Origin: Anisus vortex
Taxonomy: Eukaryota > Mollusca > Gastropoda > Planorbidae
NCBI GenBank assembly: GCA_949126835.1
Contig: OX421496.1
Coordinates: 17,437,844 to 17,501,843, forward strand
Direction of reading: 5' to 3'
DNA length: 64,000 bases
Shown here: positions 48,201 through 57,379 of the stretch, in pieces
Layout of the letters: each line of letters begins with the position of its first letter
Position numbering within the stretch: the first letter of the stretch is position 1
The notes under the pieces: model-generated
Told to the model about the DNA's origin: nothing
What the model saw: only the letters and a program-made list of their open reading frames with translations
Databases searched by the model: none
Translations under genes and position numbers: made by a program

Positions 48201-51200
48201 ATTATTGAACTAAGCATCAACCTAATTGCTATTAAATTAAACAGCATCCATATCAAATTTTTCTGCTCTAAAAACTATTATTGAACTAAGCATCCACCTA
48301 ATTGCTATTAAATTAAACAGCATCCATATCAAATTTTTCTGCTCTAAAAACTATTATTGAACTAAGCATCCACCTAATTGCTATTAAATTAAACAGCATC
48401 CATATCAAATTTTTCTGCTCTAAAAACTATTATTCTGTTTCTATTCATTTCACCTACAGTGGAACATTTCAGATTTCTTCTTCCAAAACCGTCAAGTGAT
48501 AAAACAAGACCTGGACTCGCAGTCAGCGCCTGCGTCTCAGGGGACCACAGAGGCCCACAAGACCCCCAGTCCTTTTGACGCCCTCTGGATGTGTCTGTTC
48601 TCTCAGCTCGGCGAGCTCTGCGTGGACTGCAGGCCAGCGGTCAGAAAAAGTGCCGGGCAGACGCTCTTCTCCACAATCTCAGCTCACGGCAGTCTTCTCC
48701 AGCACCAGACGTGGCACAATGTCCTCTGGCAGGTCAGTTGAAGTTCCAAAACGTTCTGCTTAAAGATTTTTTTGTGCCACGTTCTTCTGTCACACACTTA
48801 TACATTTCACTTCTGTGCCTCCAACCAAATTTTGTCATTTTACAAATCCATTGAACAGAATCTTTATTTCCCATTAGTAAAGTGGAATGTTGAGCTACGG
48901 ACAAATGAACTTAATAGAAATGCAGAAATAGAAAAACTAAAACTTTAAAGTAATTAGCCAACTTGAGAGTCTTTCATTTAATGCTGAGAAATTATCTTTG
49001 ATTATCTTGTCCGCTGAGGCTGATTTATTTGCTTGACAATCTTTCATTAAGAAACTGTTTTGTTGGTGTTGGGTTTGTAATGTATACATGAATTATTTTT
49101 TTTAAAAGGGGCATAGTGACCTAGATTTTATTGGTCTGGAGTGTCCATGAGTCTACCCAGCTCTAATGGATACTTGACATTAGTTGGGAGAAAGTAAAGG
49201 CAAATGGGCATTGTGCTAGCCACACAATCCCCTATTATGCAGTGGCCACTAAAATTGCTGAACGATGCATCCTTAACCTTATAAATCAATTTAGTCTGAT
49301 GGGATTAATTTACTTTTAAAATAAAACTTACGATATTAACTGAATAGTACATCTTTAGCTTTAAATCTAAACTTATTTATATCTATACTTGTAAAAAGTT
49401 TTAAGACAGTACATTTAATTTATAAATACTTGTTAAAGGTTTTATTTGTTCATCTTATCTACTTAAATACATATTCAGCTTTTAAAGGATTTTAAGGCGT
49501 GTAATGCAAATATAACTTCAACATCCCCTAAGCCTTTTTATATTGGAAACATTTTCATTAAGAAAATTTTCAGGAAAAACAAAACAAAAAGTTAAAAGAG
49601 TAAAAAAAGAAATGTTCTTGCCGAGTCCAAAAAAACAAAAAATTGCTTTTAGCAAACTACTGAGGCATGAAAGCGCAACATTTTCCACATCCAGATTTCA
49701 TGTAACTCAAATTTTTAAAAGCAGCTTTTATTTCTTTATGTTGTGTGGCTAAATGGTTCTAATGGCATTCTCCAGGATTCTTAAATTAACTTGAAAATTA
49801 ACAAGATTCCATTTTATAAACAAATCACTGTGTTTGTTCAATTTTTTCTTCTTTCCAAGTTCCCTTCAATTAATACATTTTGACAAACACAAAGACAAAA
49901 GTTTTAAACATGTGTCCCATCATGCATTGTTTTTTTAACAAATCTTTCATTATTTTAATAAGCCTATTACAAAGACTGTGGTAAATTTTTTTTTTTTTTA
50001 ACTGTTGGTTAATGACATGGTTTTTAATTTTGTATGGTTTAAGAGAGGTTGGGAAACTGGCTTGGTTTATTCAAGTTTGGGAATTTTATTTAATGAAGCA
50101 ACTTGAAATAAATTAACATTGAAATTTAACAAAAATTAAAAACTGTTGTCTTTAACTTAAGTTTTTAACTTCCATCATGTTGTTGTTGTGAATTTTATAT
50201 AAGTTTTAAAAAAACATCCACAAATTTTTTTTTTATTTGGACTACCTACGGTATATTCACAAATGGTTATCATTAAAACATTCTGATATATAATAATTAT
50301 TACTATATATTATAAATAATAATTTGTTTGTAAATTTTGAGGAAGTTTAGGAAAATTTTTTGAATTTTAACCCCTTTCAATTAAGTAAATGTAGCAATAA
50401 CTAGTGCTCCATCAACTTACAGTTAGGATGGTTTTGTTTAAGTCTATAGGCAATTTCATCATGGTTTCATAAATTATATTATGGTAAATCAAGTAAAATT
50501 ACTGTGTGTGATGCTCTAGTTCAGAATATGATTTCATTTACCGGTTATCTTATGTGTTCACAATTTACTTAAAGGCACGTAATATTTAGGCTATACATGA
50601 TTTAAGCAAGTAACATTTACAGCTGACTGAGTACTGCACACCAGGGTGAATGTGTGACCAACTCAAGGCACAGCTGCCCTTTATTTTTATTTCTCTACAT
50701 CATGTTGCTATTTGTTGACTTCAAGTTGGTGTAAAAAGAAATAATCATGCCCGCTCCTCCTCCTCCTCATTATAGGTTTGAAACATTTGATCTGCACTGA
50801 TGTGAATAATAATCAATAAATTATCATAACATCTCTCATCCATTAGAGAATAGAAAAAATTACAAAACAGTTCCAAACATTGTAATCTAAATTAAAATCT
50901 TTGATGATTGTTGAACTTTTGTATACAAATTGTTTATTCCCTACTCTACCTTGCCATTATTGATCCACAGGTATTATTCCCTCTGTTGGAAAATGTTCAA
51001 AAGTTCTCCAGCTCTGCGTCAACCATTAGAGACAAGGAGTCCACTGGCAATATTCTCATCCACCACTCCAGGGATACAGCTGAGAAGCAGTGGGCAGAGA
51101 CCAGAGTTCTGTCCCTTGCTGGCGTGGCCAGGACATTCAATTCCAAGAGAAAGATGTTGCAAGGACTAGGTAACCTACAAGTCAATTATTCTTTTATTTT

Positions 51201-53703
51201 TAGTTGTTGTTTTTTTTTTGTGCATTTAAAAAAATGTTCTGTTATTGATTATAATCTCTGTATTTCTATGCATAATTAGAATAATGGTTTAATTTGCATG
51301 CCTAATGAAAATGTTTCTATTTCTACACATAATTATAATTTATCTATGGGTATATATAGTGGTAGTTGTTCTAGGATAGTTACAGTTACTTGTATATTTT
51401 ATTTATAGTATATTTCATTCTCTTGTAAGCAGTTTGAAATTGTACTTTTTTTGCTAATTATAAAGAATTAGTTGGTTGAATTAGTTGGTTGAATTAGTTG
51501 GTTGAATTAGTTGGTTTTAATTCATGTGATGTTTTCTGTGATCTGTGGTTATTGATTGGCAAATTTACTGGTAATCTTAAAATATATATCCTCAAAAGTT
51601 AAAATTTTTAGAACAAAATTAAATATATATTTTAATTTGTTATATTTGTTACATTCAACAAAATATTTTTCTTCATCAGGTGACTTTCCCAGGGCCTGGT
51701 CACTTCTCCTTGATCACATTGAACTCTCAGCTCTCTGTCGCAATGCTGAGGTTGCGCTGGCTGCGCTCAAGAGCTTCCAAGAAATCTTGCAGATTGGACG
51801 AGCATCCAAAGGAGCCGAGGAGACTGACAGTGCATCTATTGTGGAGCCTCCATCAGGGGAAATAATCAATAGGTCAGGGGAGGCCACACACAAAAAGCTA
51901 GAACTTTTCTCTAAAGGCCCAATATCCGACTCCTCGGACAATGACATTCCGCTGTGGACGGCCGCTTGGAAGGTGTGGCTAAACATTGGCACGGAGGTGA
52001 CCAAGCCTCCGGAGCATGCGGAAAAAGTTAGCAGCAAAGTCTACCTCCCTTCACAGCAGTTCCTGACCGCCTTGGTCCAGACATTCCCTCCCTTGTTTGA
52101 GCACATCAAGTCTCGGTTTGTGGCCGGCGACCTTCTGAAGCTGTCCACTGTCCTCAGAGGCACGCTATGTGTCCCTGTGCAGAGTGACGCCTCCCCATTC
52201 ATCGTTCCCTCCTACCTGGAGGTCAGCGTGACACCTCTTCAGGAAGCTGCTTTGTCTGCCATGGACACATTGATTAAGGTAAAGAATTTGTAGATGTTAC
52301 TAATTATTACAGGTATCTGTTTCCTACTTTACTAGGCATCAACATCAATTAATAAATCAATTCATCAACAAAATATATAATATGTAATCCAACAAAACCT
52401 ATAAACGGAAATCAATAAATTACCATTACCTAATGTCTTATTAATTTTTTTAGGAAATAATTGTTGAGACTACTCTGTTAAAACACAAAGAAATTTCTTG
52501 CAGTATTAAATGGGAGACATAAAATGTAGTGTTAGTGATCACTTAGTCCCTTAACTTTATAAAAAAATATTTATATATACTGATTGTAACATTGTAACTG
52601 TCAACGGGTACCCTTTACTGTCACTAAAATAAATGTCAAGATTTTAAAAAAAGATAGTTATGTTTGAATAAGCTCTTATTCAACTTCTTATTTATAAATC
52701 CTTTGTTGATCAAGTATTAATTAAACAATTAGTCAGGCCCTTGTGATTTTTTCCCTAAGGGATGTAAATGAATGTAATTGAAATAAATATTATTATTAGT
52801 GAATTATCTCCCTTTCCTGTTGTTGTTTTTTACTCAGTTAAAAAAATTGAATCGATGTAAATGTATTCATAGTAATCATAGTGTCATGTTGTTTTGCTAA
52901 TTACCCCAGAGTAACTTTTTATTCAGCAACTTCTGCTACATTTACAGGCAGTTCAGAGTGGACCAGACACAATGCAGGCCATGTACCCTGACATATTCCA
53001 ACAGCTTCTGACATTTGTCACATTTGGTGTCAACCCACCAAAGTTTGGCGACATGGAGACCAAGACTTTTGGGATTGTTCGTGGTCCTCAGGTACATTGG
53101 AACATTTTTTATTTCACTGTCGTCAAGAGTCAAGATAGAACTAAACTACTGTAGATGTGGATTTGAAACATGGACTTAAATTTAAATGTTGAGATATTTG
53201 TAAAGATTCATTAATTGTTTTATTTTTTCTATCTCAGAATTTGCCCACTTAAAATGTTTTCACTGTTAATATTGTTCCAACTTCTTGTCTCCAGTATCTT
53301 AAAAGAAAATTAAATATTTCTGGAAACGTTTTCCAGTAATTTCGCTTAGTTATGAATTTTACTTTGTTATTTGTCATGCTTGCTTTATTCAACTTCAATT
53401 TTTCCTATCTTTGTCTTGCTTTAGTGTCAGTGCAGACAGAGATTTGTGTTGACTTCTCTGCCTTATCTTTGACATCTTATTTGTTCTCATAAATTCAACC
53501 TTAATCATTTGTTCCTTTGTTTAAAGCCCATGCATTTTGTAATCCCTTCATTTCCTATCTATTTCTAATTTTAGGCTGACTGGGTCATTATGAATTTTGT
53601 GCCGTTTGCTGAAAGGGCGGTAATCATGACAGTTGATCTTTACAGGGCCACTGCATCACACCTAGCTGTCATGAATGCTAACATACTTCAAAATATACTA
53701 AAG
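39152..53703 (+). CDS. MON2: MON2 homologue (partial gene, 8 exons)
   Basis: MON2 (yeast Mon2/Ysl2) is a very large Arf-GEF-like scaffold of the trans-Golgi and endosomes that lacks a Sec7 domain and works with Dopey/DOP1 and P4-ATPase flippases in membrane trafficking; this is family knowledge. Coding segments are 39152-39262, 40964-41139, 42375-42537, 48460-48732, 50971-51169, 51680-52278, 52948-53091 and 53575-53703. Together they give 1794 bases (598 codons) with no internal stop, and every intron is GT-AG. Conserved blocks recalled from vertebrate MON2 appear in order: [89 protein letters not shown]. The segment covers the middle-to-C-terminal half. Earlier exons and roughly the last 300 residues were not found, so the gene must extend beyond both sides or be disrupted. 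Codons are GC-rich compared with the introns. Confidence 0.93.
39525..39777 (+). mobile_element. tRNA-derived SINE in a MON2 intron
   Basis: Head gatagcgtacggaaggtcc, B-box ggggttcgaatcctggtg, body gagggtatccccgagtc, ctcagctctgatgggtacct and ccgttgccacagaaag, and tail ctctatagatcaaactgg. Same family as the copy at 22518; diverged. Confidence 0.87.
40040..40910. repeat. CT-rich minisatellite in a MON2 intron
   Basis: About 28 units of ctgtcttgatctcaatct followed by a variable (CT)n. Variants with gatatcaat, caatcact or ctccctg mark individual units. A block containing the caatcact unit at about 40364 recurs at about 40666 with the same neighbours, showing a duplication of about 302 bp. The repeat ends some 50 bp before the exon at 40964. 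Confidence 0.95.
40964..41139 (+). CDS. MON2: MON2 exon b (176 bp)
   Basis: Acceptor tgtattccccag, donor gtaaag; ends in phase 2, so a glycine codon is split with the next exon. Contains [20 protein letters not shown] and [17 protein letters not shown], which correspond to the DIRLKQLECVLQIL and GWPLVLGVMGAI blocks of vertebrate MON2. The exon is preceded by about 0.9 kb of CT-rich repeat. Confidence 0.93.
41140..42210. other. MON2 intron, no other feature
   Basis: AT-rich intron DNA. A G-run lies near 41946-41956. No gene. Confidence 0.6.
42211..42374 (+). repeat. Tandemly duplicated splice-acceptor region, about 4 units
   Basis: Units of about 38-45 bp begin accatatcat (starts about 42211, 42257, 42299 and 42338) and end ctattgtattta. 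The last unit ends in cag and is the exon acceptor. The middle two end in cat at that position, and the first reads tttagattt. Confidence 0.85.
42375..42537 (+). CDS. MON2: MON2 exon c (163 bp)
   Basis: Acceptor ttgtatttacag, donor gtaggt. Translation runs from [20 protein letters not shown] through [12 protein letters not shown]. The 40 bp upstream is the last of about four tandem copies of the same sequence (42211-42374), and only this copy and the first end in AG. Confidence 0.93.
42903..43265. repeat. 26-bp tandem repeat, start of the intron satellite
   Basis: About 13 units of tgaactaagcatctatatg plus atattat or ctattat, some truncated. The core gaactaagcat is shared with the larger monomer that follows, so this looks like the simpler precursor or edge of the array. 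Confidence 0.93.
43266..48434. repeat. 76/82-bp satellite, about 66 copies, in a MON2 intron
   Basis: Monomers run ctattattgaactaagcat, caaccta or ccaccta, an optional 6-bp ccggta, attgctattaaattaaac, agcatccatatcaaattt and ttctgctctaaaaa or ttctgctctataaa. The 6-bp insertion separates the 82-bp form from the 76-bp form. Marker monomers (ccacctcatt at 44931 and 46923; aactataagc at 45301 and 47293) lie 1992 bp apart, showing a higher-order duplication. The array fills nearly the whole intron between exons c and d. Confidence 0.98.
48460..48732 (+). CDS. MON2: MON2 exon d (91 codons)
   Basis: Acceptor catttcacctacag, donor gtcagt; phase 0 at both ends. Begins [12 protein letters not shown] and includes [38 protein letters not shown] and [12 protein letters not shown]. 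It follows the large satellite by only about 25 bp. Confidence 0.95.
48733..50970. other. MON2 intron (2.2 kb)
   Basis: AT-rich intron with one SINE (49107-49318), a poly-T patch near 49987-50000 and a cctcctcctcct patch near 50757. No separate gene. Confidence 0.6.
49107..49318 (+). mobile_element. tRNA-derived SINE, 5'-deleted, in a MON2 intron
   Basis: Starts aaggggcatagtgacctag but lacks the B-box. It continues with the family body: gagtgtccatgagtct, cccagctctaatggatac, gggagaaagtaaaggc, gtgctagccacacaatc and gtggccactaaaattgctg, to a tail tttagtctgatggga. Confidence 0.82.
50971..51169 (+). CDS. MON2: MON2 exon e (199 bp)
   Basis: Acceptor ttgatccacag, donor gtaacc; ends in phase 1 within a glycine codon. 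Contains the family signature [19 protein letters not shown] followed by [13 protein letters not shown]. Confidence 0.95.
51468..51515. repeat. 13-bp tandem repeat, about 4 copies
   Basis: Units of gaattagttggtt within a MON2 intron. Confidence 0.9.
51680..52278 (+). CDS. MON2: MON2 exon f (599 bp)
   Basis: Acceptor tcttcatcag, donor gtaaag. The open frame extends upstream into the intron, but the exon begins at the acceptor, completing the glycine codon ([14 protein letters not shown]). Later blocks are [36 protein letters not shown] and [20 protein letters not shown]. The Ser/Glu-rich stretch after EILQI differs from vertebrates, as expected for a variable loop. Confidence 0.95.
52279..52947. 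other. MON2 intron (669 bp)
   Basis: AT-rich intron DNA; nothing further seen. Confidence 0.7.
52948..53091 (+). CDS. MON2: MON2 exon g (48 codons)
   Basis: Acceptor gctacatttacag, donor gtacat; phase 0 at both ends. Contains [16 protein letters not shown] and [10 protein letters not shown], matching the vertebrate MYPAIFDQLLAFVEF and PPQYGQLETK blocks. Confidence 0.93.
53092..53574. other. MON2 intron (483 bp)
   Basis: AT-rich intron DNA with a pyrimidine-rich 3' part; nothing further seen. Confidence 0.7.
53575..53703 (+). CDS. MON2: MON2 exon h (43 codons), last one found
   Basis: Acceptor tttctaattttag, donor gtaagt (strong). Contains [15 protein letters not shown] and [15 protein letters not shown], ending LQNILK, where vertebrate MON2 continues for about 300 more residues. 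A strong donor here means another exon should follow, but none was recognised before the end of the window. Confidence 0.93.
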
Positions 53704-54809
53704 GTAAGTCGAGCAACAACTTTTTTTTTTTACAATGTAGAATTTATCCTTTCTCCGGAAAGGCTTCATTATGATTTACTACAGTAAATTGTTTGAACTA
53801 GGTCTTTTCCTAAAATCACTCATACAGAATATTGAATACATGAAGCAATAGAAAATTCAGTGGATTGAAATTTATCAAACTTAGTCTTGTACATGGTGGC
53901 AATAATTTCATTTTAAATATATTTATATTTTCTGATGTCTGAAGATTCTGCAATGTTAAAAAAAAAATTTATTCTATAATTCTAAGATATTGTTATTTGA
54001 ATATTTTAACACACTGACTAAATATATATATATAATATAAATAAACAAAACACTTATTTAAAATCTGTAAAATATTGTATTTATTTCTGGCAAATAATGT
54101 TTTAAAATCTCAAATATATAAATTATCTTATATATGAAAAACAAATTATGCATTAGTTAAATATATTGATTTTGTATTTCATTCCAAATGATTAATTGCT
54201 TTAAAAAAAAAACTTAAAAAAAAAGGTTTTGACAGTTTATGGATACAAAAAAAGGAACATTGCAACAGCAAACAAAATAAATTAATGGCTTACAGTAAAA
54301 CACTGTATTTATACATATAAACATATTTACTTGAGGACAAAACTGTCAAAACATAAACAGCTTATTATATTTAATAATATATACACATGGCTACAGCAGG
54401 ATAAACCAACTTTGTGAAAGAATGGAAATGTTCAGACATATTGAATCATTAGATAAGACCAAGACAACAGTTTATATTTAGCTGCCTTTAATTAAATTTT
54501 GCTCCTCTTAAGCATTATTGTTCGAATTATGTACAGATCACTGAGTTTTTCAAACAATTTTGTTGAATTCTTTTTTTTCAATGCAAAATATGCATTGATC
54601 AGAACAAGGCACTTAGTTATAAATAAAAAGACTAACTGTTGACCAAGCATTGAAATGTCCCTGCACCAGTAGCTGCAAATTGTTTAGTCATTTTATGTAA
54701 GGATTAAAGAACTTTCACTATCACAGAAAAAACTTCTTAAATAACTTTCTTAATTATTGTCACTACCCAGTACACTGTTATTTTGTGTGCTTCGATTTGA
54801 TTTTTTTTA
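53704..54809. other. AT-rich DNA between MON2 exon h and the bZIP stop codon
   Basis: Very AT-rich, with no recognised exon. The right-hand part is presumably the 3' UTR of the bZIP gene, transcribed from the - strand. A - strand AATAAA lies at 54085-54080, with ATTAAA variants nearer the stop, so poly(A) sites could lie roughly 300-750 bp past the stop. The left-hand part is the start of the next MON2 intron. Confidence 0.5.
54080..54085 (-). terminator. Candidate polyadenylation signal for the bZIP gene
   Basis: AATAAA on the - strand about 725 bp past the bZIP stop codon. Nearer ATTAAA variants (about 54370 and 54488) are alternatives. In DNA this AT-rich such hexamers are common, so this is only a candidate. 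Confidence 0.3.
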
Positions 54810-55925
54810 TCATGTAAAGAGTCTTGCTCTGAGATCTTCCAGCTCCCTCTCCAGAAGACACACCTCTGTCCTCAGTTGAAGGTTTTCCTCCTCTAGGCTG
54901 ACAATCCTCATGGCCAGCATGCCTTCCTTTTTTCTGCGGGCCTCGCGGCACCTTTTGGCACTCTCATTGTTCTTCTTTCTCTTCTCCAAGTACGCAGGGT
55001 CTCTGGCCCCGAGAGATGTGGACGTGGCTGATGGCGGGCTGGAGCAGCCTCCTGAGTTGGAGCGCTTTAAGAAACCCCTCGGTGTGTCGCTGGCGCCCGC
55101 GTCTGAGGATGAAGGGGAGTTGATTGATGATGGACTGAGGCTGTCTGCTGATGTTGAGCAGTGGACATCCCTTTCTTGCTTTACCTTGAACAAATTATAA
55201 CTGCTGGTACCTGAGGTCTCTTTATGTAATGTCTCTATTTTGTTGTTTGTAGCATTTATAGGGTTTTGGGCAAATGGAGTTGAGTTGCCCATTGGATACT
55301 GTGAGCGAATCATGGGTGTACTATCCATTGCATTGGATTGGTGGGCTGAAGTTGGATAAACATTACCTGTGAATGGTGACAGCGGAGGTGGATCATAAAA
55401 AGATGAAAGTGGATCTGATCCATTCATGCTTCTCATCTGATTCCTGCTAGGGGCCATGAAATTTGACATACAGCTTCCAGATTGTGGGGCCATGTTACCT
55501 GCGATCGCCTTCCCTGATGTGACAGGCATCATGTTGTTGGACACCGCCTGATGGAGATTCATGGGCTCGCTAGAGACCTGGTTAACCGGGTCCAAGCCGA
55601 GGTCATCGTAGATGAAGCTCTGCAAGGACACCTCGTTGGCCATCAGGCTTGCCTGTTGATTCATGACCCTGTAGTCATCCGGGTAGCCAAACTGTTGCAA
55701 CGGCTGTGACGAATACTGTTGTAACTGCTGTTGTTGAGGCTGCTGGGTTGTGTGACGAGGTCTCTGCTGATGTGTGTACCCCGACATGTTCAATGCCATC
55801 TGCTGCTGTTCAAGCCTGGACTCAACGAACATGAGATTGCCTGCTGGGATTTCTGGATTGTAAAGTTTAAACGGTCTCTCCCCCTCCAAGACCCTGATAT
55901 TGTTGATTGGTCTGTCTTTGGCCAT
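54810..55925 (-). CDS. bZIP transcription factor, PAR/CES-2-like, intact single exon
   Basis: 371 residues, nuclear DNA-binding factor. The basic region and leucine zipper fill the last ~64 residues: the basic motif NNESAKRCR is at about 319-327, close to NNEAAKRSR of the PAR/NFIL3/CES-2 class and unlike the C/EBP (NNIAVRKSR) or CREB forms. Leucines 337, 344, 351, 358 and 365 form a perfect heptad zipper ending at the C-terminus. The N-terminal part is low-complexity: Gln-rich at 61-78, Ser/Pro-rich at about 262-300, and a VKQE SUMO-type motif at 248-251. The start is supported by an in-frame stop six codons upstream. A possible acceptor (ttcattccag) lies about 27 bases before the ATG, so a 5' UTR exon may exist. 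Aplysia ApAF is a possible relative, from memory only. Orientation is opposite to MON2. Confidence 0.94.
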   Translation of the reverse strand: MAKDRPINNIRVLEGERPFKLYNPEIPAGNLMFVESRLEQQQMALNMSGYTHQQRPRHTTQQPQQQQLQQYSSQPLQQFGYPDDYRVMNQQASLMANEVSLQSFIYDDLGLDPVNQVSSEPMNLHQAVSNNMMPVTSGKAIAGNMAPQSGSCMSNFMAPSRNQMRSMNGSDPLSSFYDPPPLSPFTGNVYPTSAHQSNAMDSTPMIRSQYPMGNSTPFAQNPINATNNKIETLHKETSGTSSYNLFKVKQERDVHCSTSADSLSPSSINSPSSSDAGASDTPRGFLKRSNSGGCSSPPSATSTSLGARDPAYLEKRKKNNESAKRCREARRKKEGMLAMRIVSLEEENLQLRTEVCLLERELEDLRARLFT

Positions 55926-57270
55926 AACATGGACACTGGTTCATGTGCCAGCTGGAATGAAATTTTAAAAATATACATGTTAGTGATCAGTAAGTTGATG
56001 GTTGGAATAAAATATATGCCATTATAATACAAATACAATGTTTGTTTACATTATTTCTTTAACTCAACTAGTTTACTTATTTTAATTCAATAGTTAAGTT
56101 TATTACCGTTTAATTCGTTCCTTTTCAATTATTCCATTCATTATTTTACTATTTGTTTTTCGATCCAGTAATTCATATTTCCAAAATTTCTATAAAAATG
56201 TTCAAATTGATGAAATAGAAATAAGGGGAAAGAATTCCATGTGTTGCTATATTATATATGTTGGTATTTTGTTTTTGTTTGTTTTTTACGTAAATTGATT
56301 GCCAATGGCCAATGACACATGTACAAGTGTAGAGAAAATAAATACATAGTGTAGCCTGGATAGTAGCGTGTAGCATACATTTGTTTAGGTACAAAAGCAA
56401 TACTTATATTTACCTATATTTATATAATACCTTTCATCGTATTACTATAGTATTAGTAGGCCTATTAGTTAGTCATCACAATTCTGCAGCTTTTTTATTT
56501 TTATTTTCAATTAATTTGTGCCACTTTGAAAAGAAGACACAAGAAAACGTCCATTATTTACGTCAGCATTTTGTCATCAATGTACACCCCCTCCCCTTTT
56601 TACCAGTGTCAACAATTGTCAAACTTTCACCGACCCCCCCCCCCCCCTCCAGTAAAAAATGTGGAACTGTTTTTACCCTTCCCATCCCCTCTAACACTAA
56701 AACAAATAACATTTTATATGGCTGTCTGTTGTGTTTTTTTTTATTTCAAATTGATTATAACTCTAATTAATACGAAGTTTTATATTTTCTAGCTTCTATC
56801 CTTTTCATATGGGGAATCCAAATCATGCTCAATTTTTATACTGGGAATATGAAAATTTTCGTCAATTTATTGGGGAACCGATACACCTGACATGTAAAAC
56901 ATTATCTTTATCTAACGCAATTCTGCGCTTAAAATATTCTAATCAGCAATCATTTGAAAAGAAAAATACAGCAGCACAACTTTGAAATGTTGGCACAAAT
57001 CACTAATATTATAACGTGAAATAATGACTAGCCTAAAAATGTGGACACAAATATAAATATGTGACAGACTTAAAGTTTTTCTGCCAATTTAGAGAGCTAT
57101 TTGTATTTCTAAATTGAAACTCATCTGCTGGCTTGAGGTTATTAAAATTACGCCTTAGTTTTTATTTCGAGTTGGAATAGAGAGGGCAAAATAATTATTG
57201 TGGAAGTTGGGAGATCCAGTATAATATTGTATAATCCTTGATTAAACTGATAGACTGCTGACGGACGCTG
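55926..57270. other. Upstream region of the bZIP gene
   Basis: Presumed promoter and 5' UTR side of the bZIP gene (- strand). AT-rich; a C-run near 56634-56648. No TATA or start site could be assigned with confidence, and no other gene was found. Confidence 0.45.
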
Positions 57271-57281
57271 ACGGACGAGCC

Positions 57282-57376
57282 ATTGTGTGTCATCCAAACG
57301 TCTGTCATCCAAACGTCTGTCATCCAAACGTCTGTCATCCAAACGTCTGTCATACAAACGTCTGTCATACAAACGC
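57282..57376. repeat. 15-bp tandem repeat, about 6 copies
   Basis: Units of gtcatccaaacgtct, with the last two reading gtcatacaaacgtct. The short Arg/Asp/Leu-rich frame on the - strand is a repeat by-product. Confidence 0.95.
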
Positions 57377-57379
57377 ACG

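Noticed and set aside
43266..48434. CRISPR-like array of regularly spaced repeats
   Set aside because: The repeat is continuous head-to-tail with no unique spacers, and lies between MON2 exons of an animal gene.
54910..55200. + strand frame of 96 codons over the bZIP gene
   Set aside because: Antisense shadow of the strongly supported bZIP coding sequence.
55790..56038. Possible N-terminal extension of the bZIP protein (82-codon - strand frame)
   Set aside because: It is in a different frame from the bZIP protein, and the bZIP frame has a stop six codons before its ATG.
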